Of a stretch of DNA of 9,420 nt, positions 1 to 6,361 are shown piece by piece. The stretch is taken from positions 1-9,420 of the forward strand of contig JANWJM010000117.1 of assembly GCA_025449475.1 (NCBI GenBank), read 5' to 3'. The first letter of the stretch is position 1. Every line of letters begins with the position of its first letter. The notes below the pieces were generated by a model. The model was not told the DNA's origin, ran no database searches, and was given only the letters and a program-made list of their open reading frames with translations. Source of the DNA: Thermoactinomycetaceae bacterium. GTDB taxonomy: Bacteria; Bacillota; Bacilli; Thermoactinomycetales; Thermoactinomycetaceae. The translations under genes were made by a program, and so were the position numbers.

Positions 1-629
1 TAGCGCAAATGATACAACCATCCTTTTACTTCTTTGTGTTCTACCTCAATATCAGAGAGAGCAGTTTGAGCCTCAGGGTCCCAATTAATAATATATTTTC
101 CTCGATAGATCAAGCCTTTGTTTGCCAGGTCTACAAAGACCTTCCGTACCGCTTTCGACAATCCTTCATCCATTGTAAAACGCTCACGGGAATAATCGAG
201 CGAGAAGCCCATCTTATGCCACTGCTCACGAATGATGGCAGCATGTTTTTTCTTCCATTTCCAAGTTTTTTCTAAAAACTTTTCTCGACCTAACTCATGC
301 CGAGTAAGCCCCTCTTTTTGCAGGTGTTCCTCTACCTTCGCTTGCGTTGCAATGCCCGCATGATCCATACCAGGGAGCCACAAGGTATCAAATCCTTGCA
401 TACGTTTCATGCGGATCATAATATCCTGTAAAGTAAAATCCAACGCATGCCCCATATGCAAGACTCCGGTTACATTCGGTGGCGGAATCACTATACTGTA
501 AGTCTCACGTCCAGGATCCTCAGCAGGTTTAAAGAGGTCTTGATCTAACCAAAATTGCATTCTTTTCTTTTCCACCGATTTTGGATTATATTTTGTGGGC
601 ATTTGATTTATTTGTTGACGATTATCCAT
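1..629 (-). CDS. valS: Valyl-tRNA synthetase, N-terminal part (cut by window edge)
   Basis: Class I aminoacyl-tRNA synthetase that charges tRNA-Val in the cytoplasm. Reading leftwards from an ATG at 629-627, 209 whole codons are visible before the window ends. The protein begins MDNRQQINQMPTKYNPKSVE. The HIGH signature appears as HMGH at residues 58-61, inside PPPNVTGVLHMGHA, and is followed by the conserved LWLPGMDHAGIATQ. The last visible part, including NWDPEAQTALSDIEVE, is typical of the ValRS stretch entering the CP1 editing domain; the KMSKS loop and anticodon domain lie outside. A GGGAGG ribosome binding site at 640-645 sits 10 nt from the ATG and supports this start. Expression is controlled by the T-box leader directly upstream, whose valine specifier independently supports the assignment. 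Confidence is high. Confidence 0.97.
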   Translation of the reverse strand, partial: MDNRQQINQMPTKYNPKSVEKKRMQFWLDQDLFKPAEDPGRETYSIVIPPPNVTGVLHMGHALDFTLQDIMIRMKRMQGFDTLWLPGMDHAGIATQAKVEEHLQKEGLTRHELGREKFLEKTWKWKKKHAAIIREQWHKMGFSLDYSRERFTMDEGLSKAVRKVFVDLANKGLIYRGKYIINWDPEAQTALSDIEVEHKEVKGWLYHLR

Positions 630-653
630 GCTTCTTTCGCCTCCCAATTACAA

Positions 654-690
654 TTAAAAAACTCCCTTCGTCTAAAGGACGAAAGGAGTT
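654..690 (-). terminator. T-box intrinsic terminator before valS
   Basis: Read on the minus strand, arm 690-678 pairs with arm 672-660 over 13 bp (one G-U) around a 5-nt loop, followed by a run of T at 660-655. It is the regulated terminator of the T-box: formation of the T-box antiterminator with uncharged tRNA would use the upstream arm and prevent it. It lies about 25 nt before the valS start. Confidence 0.93.
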
Positions 691-948
691 ATTTCGCGGT
701 ACCACCTTTATTAATGAAGGAAATTCCATTATGATTCCTTCATTCACTCAACACCTGTAACGTAGGCAGACGGTTCCCACTACAGATCAGGTCTTATGTT
801 GACCCGATGTTGGCAGAAACAACTCCGAAGCGACGTTCAACAGGTTCCTCTTAAGGGATCTCACAGCTACCCACAGGGGTAAATCCCTCTCTCTGCAAGA
901 TTCCGCTGTTTACTCCTCTTCTTCATCATTTTTATCCAGTCTAATTGT
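654..948 (-). promoter_or_regulatory. T-box riboswitch leader of valS, GUC (Val) specifier
   Basis: A tRNA-sensing leader that lets valS be transcribed when uncharged tRNA-Val accumulates. On the minus strand the conserved T-box GGTGGTACCGCG lies at 695-706. The UGGU of its bulge can pair with an ACCA tRNA end, which fits the A discriminator usual for tRNA-Val. Stem I shows the early AGUA motif (around 915), an AGAGAG segment (about 887-894) and a GGGAU/AUCCC helix (about 883-887 with 856-860). The specifier loop reads GAAC-GUC-GCUUC, with GUC at 834-832, a valine codon. The terminator/antiterminator follows at 654-690. Ends are approximate: the 5' end is inferred from the candidate promoter. 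Confidence 0.95.
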
Positions 949-954
949 TTATAT

Positions 955-983
955 ATTTTACTCAAGATCTCCGTGAAACGCAA
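955..983 (-). promoter_or_regulatory. Candidate sigma-A promoter of the valS T-box transcript
   Basis: On the minus strand TTGCGT (983-978) and TAAAAT (960-955) are separated by 17 nt. The -10 matches 5 of 6 consensus positions and the -35 is weak. This would start transcription near 948, about 20 nt before the first recognisable part of stem I. An overlapping alternative, TTGAGT with TAGACT a little further downstream, cannot be excluded. Confidence 0.5.
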
Positions 984-1000
984 CATTTATTCAATCTCTT

Positions 1001-1017
1001 TTGATTTCTTAAATCAA
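1001..1017. repeat. Perfect inverted repeat in the valS / small-gene intergenic region
   Basis: TTGATTT-ctt-AAATCAA: 7-bp arms around a 3-nt centre. It lies 12 nt upstream of the extended -10 of the 70-residue gene, overlapping where its -35 box would be, and about 18 nt upstream of the candidate valS -35 on the other strand. Position and symmetry suit a repressor or activator site, but no regulator is identified. Confidence 0.5.
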
Positions 1018-1026
1018 CAGAAGCAT

Positions 1027-1035
1027 TGATATAAT
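1027..1035 (+). promoter_or_regulatory. Extended -10 promoter of the small membrane protein gene
   Basis: TGATATAAT contains the TGn extension and a perfect TATAAT at 1030-1035. No good -35 is present at 16-18 nt, which is tolerated by extended -10 promoters. A start near 1042 would leave a leader of about 95 nt before the TTG start at 1137. Confidence 0.55.
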
Positions 1036-1136
1036 TTAGGGAGTACTTCTAATGCTTGTTTCCAAATAAAAATTTACAAATGAGGAAGAATTCAGTACAC
1101 TACTTTTAACATCTCTTTCCCAAAGGAGGAGCATAC

Positions 1137-1349
1137 TTGGAAGTTATATCACTTATTTTACTGATTCTTTGTTCAATGATAGCCAAAGTCAGTTTTTTCT
1201 CTTCTGTTATCCTTTTAGGATATATTGAAAATAAACAATGGATTAAACGAATTGGTGTCTGGTCGCTCTTAGGATCAAGCCTGATCTGTTGTTTTATTTT
1301 GTCCGTTAGCCTTGTTGTATACCTGATATGGCTGTTTTTCTTCATTTAA
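1137..1349 (+). CDS. Small two-helix membrane protein, function unknown
   Basis: A 70-residue hydrophobic protein that I do not recognise. It begins at TTG 1137, preceded by a strong AAGGAGGA at 1123-1130 with 6-nt spacing; no ATG start fits. Two membrane segments are visible, about residues 3-29 and 41-69, joined by a short charged loop (ENKQWIKR, residues 31-38). The protein ends right after the second helix with an aromatic cluster. The longer opposite-strand reading frame here has no ribosome binding site and is antisense to this well-signalled gene. It has its own promoter and ends 6 nt before a shared terminator, so it is probably monocistronic. The ribosome binding site, promoter and terminator argue that it is real; nothing shows its role. 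It could be a membrane-stress peptide or a small partner of a larger membrane protein, but this is only speculation. Confidence 0.75.
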   Translation: MEVISLILLILCSMIAKVSFFSSVILLGYIENKQWIKRIGVWSLLGSSLICCFILSVSLVVYLIWLFFFI

Positions 1350-1354
1350 AAATC

Positions 1355-1390
1355 GACCAAGCTCCTATGAGCTTGGTCACGACTATTTTT
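1355..1390. terminator. Bidirectional terminator between convergent genes
   Basis: A perfect 10-bp hairpin (1355-1364 with 1369-1378, loop CTAT). To the right on the plus strand comes ACGACTATTTTTTA. On the minus strand the stem is followed by GATTTTTAAA. It can serve the small membrane protein gene on the left and the EamA gene on the right, whose stop codon is 5 nt away. Confidence 0.85.
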
Positions 1391-2288
1391 TACTGGTTTT
1401 ATACTTTTTTATAGACGGAGAGCTATCATACTCTGAAATCACGATTCCTAATAAAATCAAGATAACACCCGTCCATTCAACAATTGTAACGTTTTCTCGC
1501 AAGACCAACGAAGAAAGCAAGATGACCATCGGCAATTCGATGGATCCCAATACCCCTGCTAGACTGGTTCCAATATGCGGGACACCTTTATTAAATGCAT
1601 AGGTCGTGACAACGAAGCCAAGAATACCTAACAATACTGCCCACGGCCATAAGCCTTTCGCGAACGCATTCACAAAAGAGAATGTAGGCGAAAAGACCAA
1701 TACCACAAATATCATTTGTCCGGTCAACATTAACGCACTGCGCAATAATTGGTTCATATGTGTTCCAACTGATTCACTAACATAAATGGAAGCAGTATAA
1801 GAGAGCGCACTTAATAAACCAAAAAAAATACCCATTGCATTGATTTGTAGAAGATGGTTGATATCGGTTCCTGACCCGAGGTAGGTTCCAAATAGGATGA
1901 TTCCCAAAGCAATCCACCGATTCGTCGACAGCAACGTTTTGGTCTGAATCATATGTACGATCTGTGTCATCCATGTGAATTGAAACAAGAGCACAACAGC
2001 CAAGGAAGCAGGGATTTTTTCAAGAGTCAACATATAAAAGATTTCTGTGAATCCCCAAACACTTCCCACTAATATCACAATGAGCAACGTTTTCCATGGA
2101 TACTTTTTTATTTCCCCCAATACCGGGAATGTACAAATCCATAACATTAAACAACCAACGACAATCGCCCCACTGGAGATATCTTGTATCGAAAATCCCT
2201 GATCAAGCACAATCTTCACAAGTGTAGAAAGTGTGCCAAAACAAAGAGCACCTACAATAACATATAAACTCGCCTTCCATTGAGTCAA
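1383..2288 (-). CDS. EamA/DMT-family permease
   Basis: A 301-residue integral membrane protein of the drug/metabolite transporter superfamily, probably exporting or importing a small metabolite across the cytoplasmic membrane; the substrate cannot be told. About ten hydrophobic helices are visible in two repeats of five. The N-terminal repeat begins ASLYVIVGALCFGTLSTLVK and the second around residue 152 (MGIFFGLLSALSYTASIYV). The C-terminal ELPMVILLSSLVLRENV (251-267) followed by WTGVILILLGIVIS is the usual EamA ending. The start is TTG at 2288-2286, with GAGGTG 8 nt upstream; the next candidate start would cut into helix 1. The length fits the family. It stands alone, convergent with the 70-residue gene, and shares the terminator at 1355-1390. 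Confidence 0.9.
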   Translation of the reverse strand: MTQWKASLYVIVGALCFGTLSTLVKIVLDQGFSIQDISSGAIVVGCLMLWICTFPVLGEIKKYPWKTLLIVILVGSVWGFTEIFYMLTLEKIPASLAVVLLFQFTWMTQIVHMIQTKTLLSTNRWIALGIILFGTYLGSGTDINHLLQINAMGIFFGLLSALSYTASIYVSESVGTHMNQLLRSALMLTGQMIFVVLVFSPTFSFVNAFAKGLWPWAVLLGILGFVVTTYAFNKGVPHIGTSLAGVLGSIELPMVILLSSLVLRENVTIVEWTGVILILLGIVISEYDSSPSIKKYKTSKK

Positions 2289-2399
2289 TTTGTTTTCACC
2301 TCAATTCTTTGAATAATATCCTACAATATTAGAATTAATATTAACAGTGACATCCAAAATTTTTTTGCAACAACCTCATTCGTTTATATCTCTTTAAAA

Positions 2400-2430
2400 T
2401 AAAAAACTCCTGCTTCTTCATTCGCAGGAG
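2400..2430 (-). terminator. Intrinsic terminator of the FMN-binding protein gene
   Basis: On the minus strand CTCCTGC (2430-2424) pairs with GCAGGAG (2413-2407) around a 10-nt loop and is followed by six T (2406-2401) and further T-rich sequence. It lies 10 nt after the stop codon of the gene at 2440-2910. Confidence 0.88.
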
Positions 2431-2439
2431 AGTCTTTGT

Positions 2440-2910
2440 TTATGTACCATCATCTGCTACGCGAGTGATCGCTTGATAAACTTCGCGATCCAATTTTTCG
2501 ATCAATTTTTGATTGTAAGTCTTAATAAATGCAGGGTCTGAGACAACTTTTCCTCCATAAAAAATAATATCACGCACTTCTTCCACTTTGATTTCCAGGA
2601 TAGCCAGATGAATGGAAACATCACCTGCTTTTCTCTCCTTGAGCTTCACTCTCCCAGAAATCGCATAAGCACTTTCACAACCAATAAAATTCAGTGTCAC
2701 CTTTGGTTGTTGCTCAAATATCTCTATCAATTTTGATTTACTATCAATCGCAAAATGTATCGTAGACTTACTCGTTGCGTAGACCCATGAAAGCGCTGAA
2801 GAGTAAATCGATTGAGTACTAGGATCCACAACCTGCAGAAAAACGATTGCCTTCCCTTGCAAATACTCAACCATTGCTGGACTTAATTCAGTAGCGACTA
2901 TTTTTTTCAT
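2440..2910 (-). CDS. Pyridoxamine 5'-phosphate oxidase-like FMN-binding split-barrel protein
   Basis: A 156-residue soluble protein resembling the short PNPOx-like proteins common in Bacillales, which bind FMN or F420-type cofactors and mostly lack a proven reaction. The sequence has the family's alternating strands: AIVFLQVVDP (21-30), SSALSWVYATSKSTIHFAIDSKSKL (37-61), KVTLNFIGCESAYAISGRVKL (70-90), and a C-terminal helix KLIEKLDREVYQAI (135-148). The SALSWV plus FAIDSKSK pattern, then VTLNFIG, is the recognisable core. It is unlikely to be a true PdxH, which is longer and has a C-terminal substrate-binding signature not seen here. The start is ATG 2910-2908 with GAGGTGG 10 nt upstream. It is a single gene with its own terminator. 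The family call is fairly sure; the activity is unknown. Confidence 0.82.
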   Translation of the reverse strand: MKKIVATELSPAMVEYLQGKAIVFLQVVDPSTQSIYSSALSWVYATSKSTIHFAIDSKSKLIEIFEQQPKVTLNFIGCESAYAISGRVKLKERKAGDVSIHLAILEIKVEEVRDIIFYGGKVVSDPAFIKTYNQKLIEKLDREVYQAITRVADDGT

Positions 2911-3055
2911 TGGATACGATCCACCTCTTCATTAGATTCTATTAACATAATACATCACCCTCCCCGCAAGACAAAATGACAATCCATTGATAAAATTCAT
3001 CCCACACAAAAAGGGTAAATAAAAAAATATACAAAATAGATATGAATTATAATAT

Positions 3056-3084
3056 TTGAAAAGAGTAAATGATTATCTTATTAT
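3056..3084 (+). promoter_or_regulatory. Candidate sigma-A promoter of the DUF981-like gene
   Basis: TTGAAA (3056-3061), a 17-nt spacer and TATTAT (3079-3084). A perfect TATAAT also occurs at 3084-3089 but at 22-nt spacing from this -35. The region is very AT-rich, so chance matches are easy. It lies about 65 nt upstream of the coding start. Confidence 0.5.
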
Positions 3085-3149
3085 ATAATTATTATCTATC
3101 TTTAAATTGAATTCTAAGTTTTGAAGGATTTATCAAAAGGAGGCATAAG

Positions 3150-3848
3150 ATGATGCAAATTTTGTACAACACACTGATGGGTGTGGCTGCTGGATTGGCT
3201 CTTATCTTAGTACCGCTTCTAGCTCGCAAGTTATTGCGGAATGAACCGGTCTCACCAGAAGGATGGTCTCTTTCTTTTGGAGTTTTAGGTGTTATTTTGA
3301 CTTTTCTTGGAGGATTAATGGCGGTTACCTGGCCCTTAAAAGTAAACCCACCGATCAATATCATGTTTGCTGAGCCCAATGTAGTGCTTGGATTACTACT
3401 ACTTGCAGCTTCACTTTATTTATGGAAGCGCTCACAAACGATCAAGTCCATACGAGAGAATGAAAATAGCTTGAATGATGTGAAGCTAACCTTTGCTCCA
3501 GTTTCATGGGTCATCTTCTCCCTTGGACTAATGCTTTTCTTTTGTACCGCTGCCATTCTTCGCTTTGGCATCGTGGGAGCCGCACCACCTCATGAACCGA
3601 TCACGGGATTACTCCATGATCAACCCTGGATTGAAAACACTTTCTTTGTGATTTTATATGGGCTTAGTGCTATTGGCTGTTTACTCACACCCTTTGCTCT
3701 TCGCAATCTGAACAGCTCGTTGCCAAAGATTGTTGCGATTTGTTGGATTGTAGCAGGTGTCGCTTTCTTACTCTTTAGTGCTTTGAATTATTATACACAT
3801 ATGGGAATGCTCTGGAACGCTTTAAAAGGCACCAACTTTAAGTTCTAA
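3150..3848 (+). CDS. DUF981-like six-helix membrane protein
   Basis: A 232-residue membrane protein of unknown function. Six hydrophobic helices are visible at about residues 4-26, 42-62, 74-92, 118-143, 162-184 and 194-213, with a charged cytoplasmic-looking loop at 93-113. Conserved-looking polar spots sit at the helix ends: NPPINIMFAEPN (66-77), PPHEPITGLLHDQPW (146-160) and NYYTHMGM (213-220), which hold histidines and acidic residues that might bind a ligand or metal. The pattern matches my memory of the DUF981 family, but I cannot confirm this by search. The start is ATG 3150 (a second ATG follows at 3153) with AAAAGGAGG at 3135-3143. It is monocistronic, with a promoter upstream and a strong terminator at 3931-3958, and divergent from the FMN-binding protein gene. 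Confidence 0.8.
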   Translation: MMQILYNTLMGVAAGLALILVPLLARKLLRNEPVSPEGWSLSFGVLGVILTFLGGLMAVTWPLKVNPPINIMFAEPNVVLGLLLLAASLYLWKRSQTIKSIRENENSLNDVKLTFAPVSWVIFSLGLMLFFCTAAILRFGIVGAAPPHEPITGLLHDQPWIENTFFVILYGLSAIGCLLTPFALRNLNSSLPKIVAICWIVAGVAFLLFSALNYYTHMGMLWNALKGTNFKF

Positions 3849-3930
3849 ATCCTTTAATACGAACAGGTTGAAAAAATCAGGAACACTCCCGCCTCTAGGA
3901 TATTGAAGCGACAGACTGTGGACAAACTTC

Positions 3931-3958
3931 CGCCTCAAAGATCCTTGAGGCGTTTTTT
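3931..3958 (+). terminator. Intrinsic terminator after the DUF981-like gene
   Basis: CGCCTCAA (3931-3938) pairs with TTGAGGCG (3945-3952) around a 6-nt loop, followed by six T. It is about 80 nt after the stop codon. The seven bases CCGCCTC also occur at 3889-3895 without a second arm nearby. Confidence 0.92.
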
Positions 3959-4003
3959 CTATTCAGCCAAACCAACTTCCTAAGCACCAAAATAAAGGAA
4001 AAT

Positions 4004-4032
4004 TTGAAGACATTTGTATAAAGAACTATAAT
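4004..4032 (+). promoter_or_regulatory. Sigma-A promoter of the Old Yellow Enzyme gene
   Basis: TTGAAG (4004-4009), exactly 17 nt, and TATAAT (4027-4032): a near-consensus housekeeping promoter. Transcription would begin near 4039, leaving about a 38-nt leader with AGGAGG at 4065-4070. Confidence 0.8.
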
Positions 4033-4076
4033 GAAATCATGTTTTTCGATGAAGATTCAATCCTAGGAGGCTCACT

Positions 4077-5108
4077 ATGGTTCATCTTGCAACACCTTAT
4101 CGGATCAAAGGACTTTCGCTTAAAAATCGCATTGTGATGGCACCGATGTGTCAATATTCGGTTTCCAAACGCGATGGGAAACCCAATGACTGGCACTTTG
4201 TGCACTATGCCTCTCGTGCCATCGGTGGCACAGGCTTGATCATTATTGAAATGACCGATATCGAACCCGATGGTCGAATTACCGACTTTGATTTGGGACT
4301 TTGGTCGGATGACCAGATTCCTGCATTTCAGCGCATCATCGATGCTGTCCATCAACATGATGCAAAAATCGGTATACAGATTGCTCATGCTGGTCGAAAA
4401 GCGGAAGATGCCCCTACACCCGTAGGACCCTCTTCCATTCCCTTCAGTTCAAAATACAAAAAACCACGAGCATTACGCACAACAGAAGTACGTGAAATGG
4501 TTCGCAAATTCCAAGAAGCAGCACGACGAGCAGTTGCTGCAGGTGTGGATACCATTGAGATCCACGGTGCTCACGGATACCTAATTCATCAATTCCACTC
4601 CCCGAAAATCAATAATCGGACCGATGAATACGGACAAGATCTCTCGCGGTTTGGTGTAGAGGTAATTCAAGCAGTCAAACAGATAATGCCCGCAGAAATG
4701 CCCTTATTGATGCGAATATCTGCAGTCGAATATTGGGAAGACGGATATACTCTTGATCACACGATCGATCTTTGCCGAAAATATCGCGATGCAGGTGTTG
4801 ATGTATTTCATATCAGTAGTGGTGGCGAAGGGCCTGTAGGGACAAACGGACCCAGTGATCATCCCGGATATCAAGTCCCTTATGCCCGAGCCATCAAAGA
4901 CGCTTTGGGAGTCCCAGTGATCGCTGTCGGAAACTTAGACGATCCGCGATTAGCAGAAGCCACCATTGCCAACAACGATGCTGATATGGTAGCGGTAGCT
5001 CGTGGCATGCTACGCGATCCTTATTGGGCTCTTCACGCTATCCAAGAATTGAGCGGATTAACAAAAGAACATATCCCAAGACAATATCTTCGCGCATACT
5101 CCCTCTAA
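4077..5108 (+). CDS. namA: NADPH dehydrogenase, YqjM/NamA-class Old Yellow Enzyme
   Basis: A 343-residue cytoplasmic flavoenzyme that binds FMN in a TIM barrel and reduces activated C=C bonds with NADPH. In B. subtilis YqjM this includes alpha,beta-unsaturated carbonyls and nitro compounds. Signature residues line up one position before YqjM: C25 and Y27 in MAPMCQYSVS (flavin-tuning cysteine and active-site tyrosine of the thermophilic-like OYE class), H163, H166 and Y168 in EIHGAHGYLIHQF (substrate-binding pair), R213 in LMRIS, and the GNLDDP and AVARGMLRDPYWA phosphate-binding region (280s to 318). The C-terminal QYLRAYSL matches the arginine finger region. The length is close to the family's 338 or so. 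The start is ATG 4077 with AGGAGG 6 nt away. It is monocistronic with its own promoter and terminator. Confidence 0.94.
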   Translation: MVHLATPYRIKGLSLKNRIVMAPMCQYSVSKRDGKPNDWHFVHYASRAIGGTGLIIIEMTDIEPDGRITDFDLGLWSDDQIPAFQRIIDAVHQHDAKIGIQIAHAGRKAEDAPTPVGPSSIPFSSKYKKPRALRTTEVREMVRKFQEAARRAVAAGVDTIEIHGAHGYLIHQFHSPKINNRTDEYGQDLSRFGVEVIQAVKQIMPAEMPLLMRISAVEYWEDGYTLDHTIDLCRKYRDAGVDVFHISSGGEGPVGTNGPSDHPGYQVPYARAIKDALGVPVIAVGNLDDPRLAEATIANNDADMVAVARGMLRDPYWALHAIQELSGLTKEHIPRQYLRAYSL

Positions 5109-5112
5109 AATG

Positions 5113-5140
5113 ACCCCCTACTCCGACAAAGGGGGTTATT
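5113..5140 (+). terminator. Probable terminator after namA
   Basis: ACCCCCT (5113-5119) pairs with AGGGGGT (5130-5136) around a 10-nt loop, followed by TATTTCCTT. It is 4 nt after the stop codon. The stem is GC-rich but the T-tract is interrupted. Confidence 0.7.
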
Positions 5141-5212
5141 TCCTTCTACTGATCTATCTCTTTGTCACTTTTTCAGAATAGTTCACTCCTTATTTTCCAT
5201 TTTCGAACCGCA

Positions 5213-5219
5213 CATACTA
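5213..5219 (+). promoter_or_regulatory. Candidate sigma-G -10 element (CATACTA) before splB
   Basis: CATACTA matches the known forespore sigma-G -10 consensus CATNNTA. splB of B. subtilis is forespore-expressed, so the context fits. The -35 at 17 nt would be TTATTT (5190-5195), only a weak match to TGNATA. The predicted start near 5226 leaves a very short leader before the SD at 5229. This is an inference. Confidence 0.4.
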
Positions 5220-5240
5220 GGGAAAAAAGAGGTGAATCTT

Positions 5241-6263
5241 TTGGAACCATTTATGCCTCGTTTGGTCTATTTTGAACCTGGTGCACTTGAATATCCACTG
5301 GGACAACAACTGTACGAGAAATTTAAGCAATTACAGATAGAGATCCGGAAAACGACTTCGCACAATCAGATTCGAAACCTTCCAGGCGAAAATGATTTGC
5401 AAAAATATCGGATCGCCAAACAAACATTAGTAGTCGGCATTCGCAAAACCTTAAAATTTGAACCTTCAAAGCCCTCAGCAGAGTATGCGATTCCCCTAGC
5501 CACAGGTTGCATGGGTCACTGCCATTATTGTTATCTCCAAACCACTTTGGGGAGCAAGCCGTATGTTCGCACGTATGTTAATCTTGATGAAATTTTCGCG
5601 CAGGCAAAAAAATATATCCATGAACGCAAACCTAAAATCACTCGTTTTGAAGCCTCCTGTACATCCGACATTGTCGGAATCGATCATTTGACCCATTCCC
5701 TTAAAAAAGCCATCGAATTTATTGGACAAACGGAACACGGACGATTGCGCTTTACCACCAAATTTCATCATGTTGATCATTTATTGGATGCGAATCATCA
5801 ACAAAAAACGCGGTTTCGCTTCAGCATTAACTCTCCATATATGATACGAACCTTTGAACTGAAAACCTCTTCCCTGGAACAACGAATCGAAGCGGCTGTA
5901 AAAGTAGCAAAAGCCGGCTATCCTCTCGGCTTTGTTGTCGCTCCCTTATACTTGCATGAAAACTGGGAACAAGAATATCTGGAACTGTTTCGATTGTTAA
6001 AGAATCGACTTCTACCATCATTGACAAAAGATCTGACCTTTGAACTGATTCAACACCGCTTTACCAAACCAGCTAAGCGTGTCATTGAAAAGAACTATCC
6101 CCAAACAAAACTAGACATGAACATCGAAAAACGAAAATATAAATGGGGTCGTTTTGTGCCCAAATATGTCTATCCTACCGAGGAAGCTGAAAATCTAGAA
6201 AGAACAATGAGACAATATATTGCCGACCACTTTCCACACGCAGTCATTGAATATTTTACATGA
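5241..6263 (+). CDS. splB: Spore photoproduct lyase
   Basis: A radical SAM enzyme that reverses the thymine dimer formed in UV-irradiated spore DNA, acting during germination. Counted from TTG 5241 the protein has 340 residues. The CxxxCxxC cluster motif is C90, C94 and C97 in TGCMGHCHYCYLQTT. C140 in FEASCTSDIVG corresponds to the H-atom donor C141 of B. subtilis SplB, and tyrosines Y96 and Y98 match Y97 and Y99. FTTKFHHVDHLLD, RFSIN and FELIQHRFTKPAKRVIEKNYP are also typical, and it ends IEYFT like the Bacillus protein. A GTG at 5232 would add three residues, but that GTG is part of the AGAGGTG ribosome binding site (5229-5234), 6 nt before the TTG, and the TTG start matches the known N-terminus better. 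No splA precedes it. Confidence 0.97.
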   Translation: MEPFMPRLVYFEPGALEYPLGQQLYEKFKQLQIEIRKTTSHNQIRNLPGENDLQKYRIAKQTLVVGIRKTLKFEPSKPSAEYAIPLATGCMGHCHYCYLQTTLGSKPYVRTYVNLDEIFAQAKKYIHERKPKITRFEASCTSDIVGIDHLTHSLKKAIEFIGQTEHGRLRFTTKFHHVDHLLDANHQQKTRFRFSINSPYMIRTFELKTSSLEQRIEAAVKVAKAGYPLGFVVAPLYLHENWEQEYLELFRLLKNRLLPSLTKDLTFELIQHRFTKPAKRVIEKNYPQTKLDMNIEKRKYKWGRFVPKYVYPTEEAENLERTMRQYIADHFPHAVIEYFT

Positions 6264-6311
6264 ACGCAGCAGGAAGATGATCCCTTTTTTTCTCTGCAAA
6301 AGTCTTTTGAC

Positions 6312-6356
6312 AAAAAGAAATCAGCTTCTCCTCATAAAATAGAAGAAGCTGATTTC
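6312..6356 (-). terminator. Terminator of the MFS gene, hairpin shared with splB side
   Basis: A perfect 13-bp hairpin (6317-6329 with 6344-6356, 14-nt loop) lies between convergent genes. On the minus strand it is followed by five T (6316-6312), 6 nt after the MFS stop. On the plus strand no T-run follows, so for splB it may only act as a transcript-end stabiliser. Confidence 0.82.
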
Positions 6357-6361
6357 AACTT

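Noticed and set aside
1080..1109. 9-codon plus-strand frame (ATG AGG AAG AAT ...) upstream of the small membrane protein
   Set aside because: No ribosome binding site and no conserved feature; treated as leader sequence.
1106..1345. 79-codon minus-strand frame
   Set aside because: It lies opposite the 70-residue gene, has no ribosome binding site, and gives a polar, low-order protein without family features.
3884..3952. Repeated CCGCCTC (3889-3895 and 3930-3936) as a competing antiterminator
   Set aside because: Only six to seven bases match and no upstream regulatory structure is visible; likely chance next to a normal terminator.
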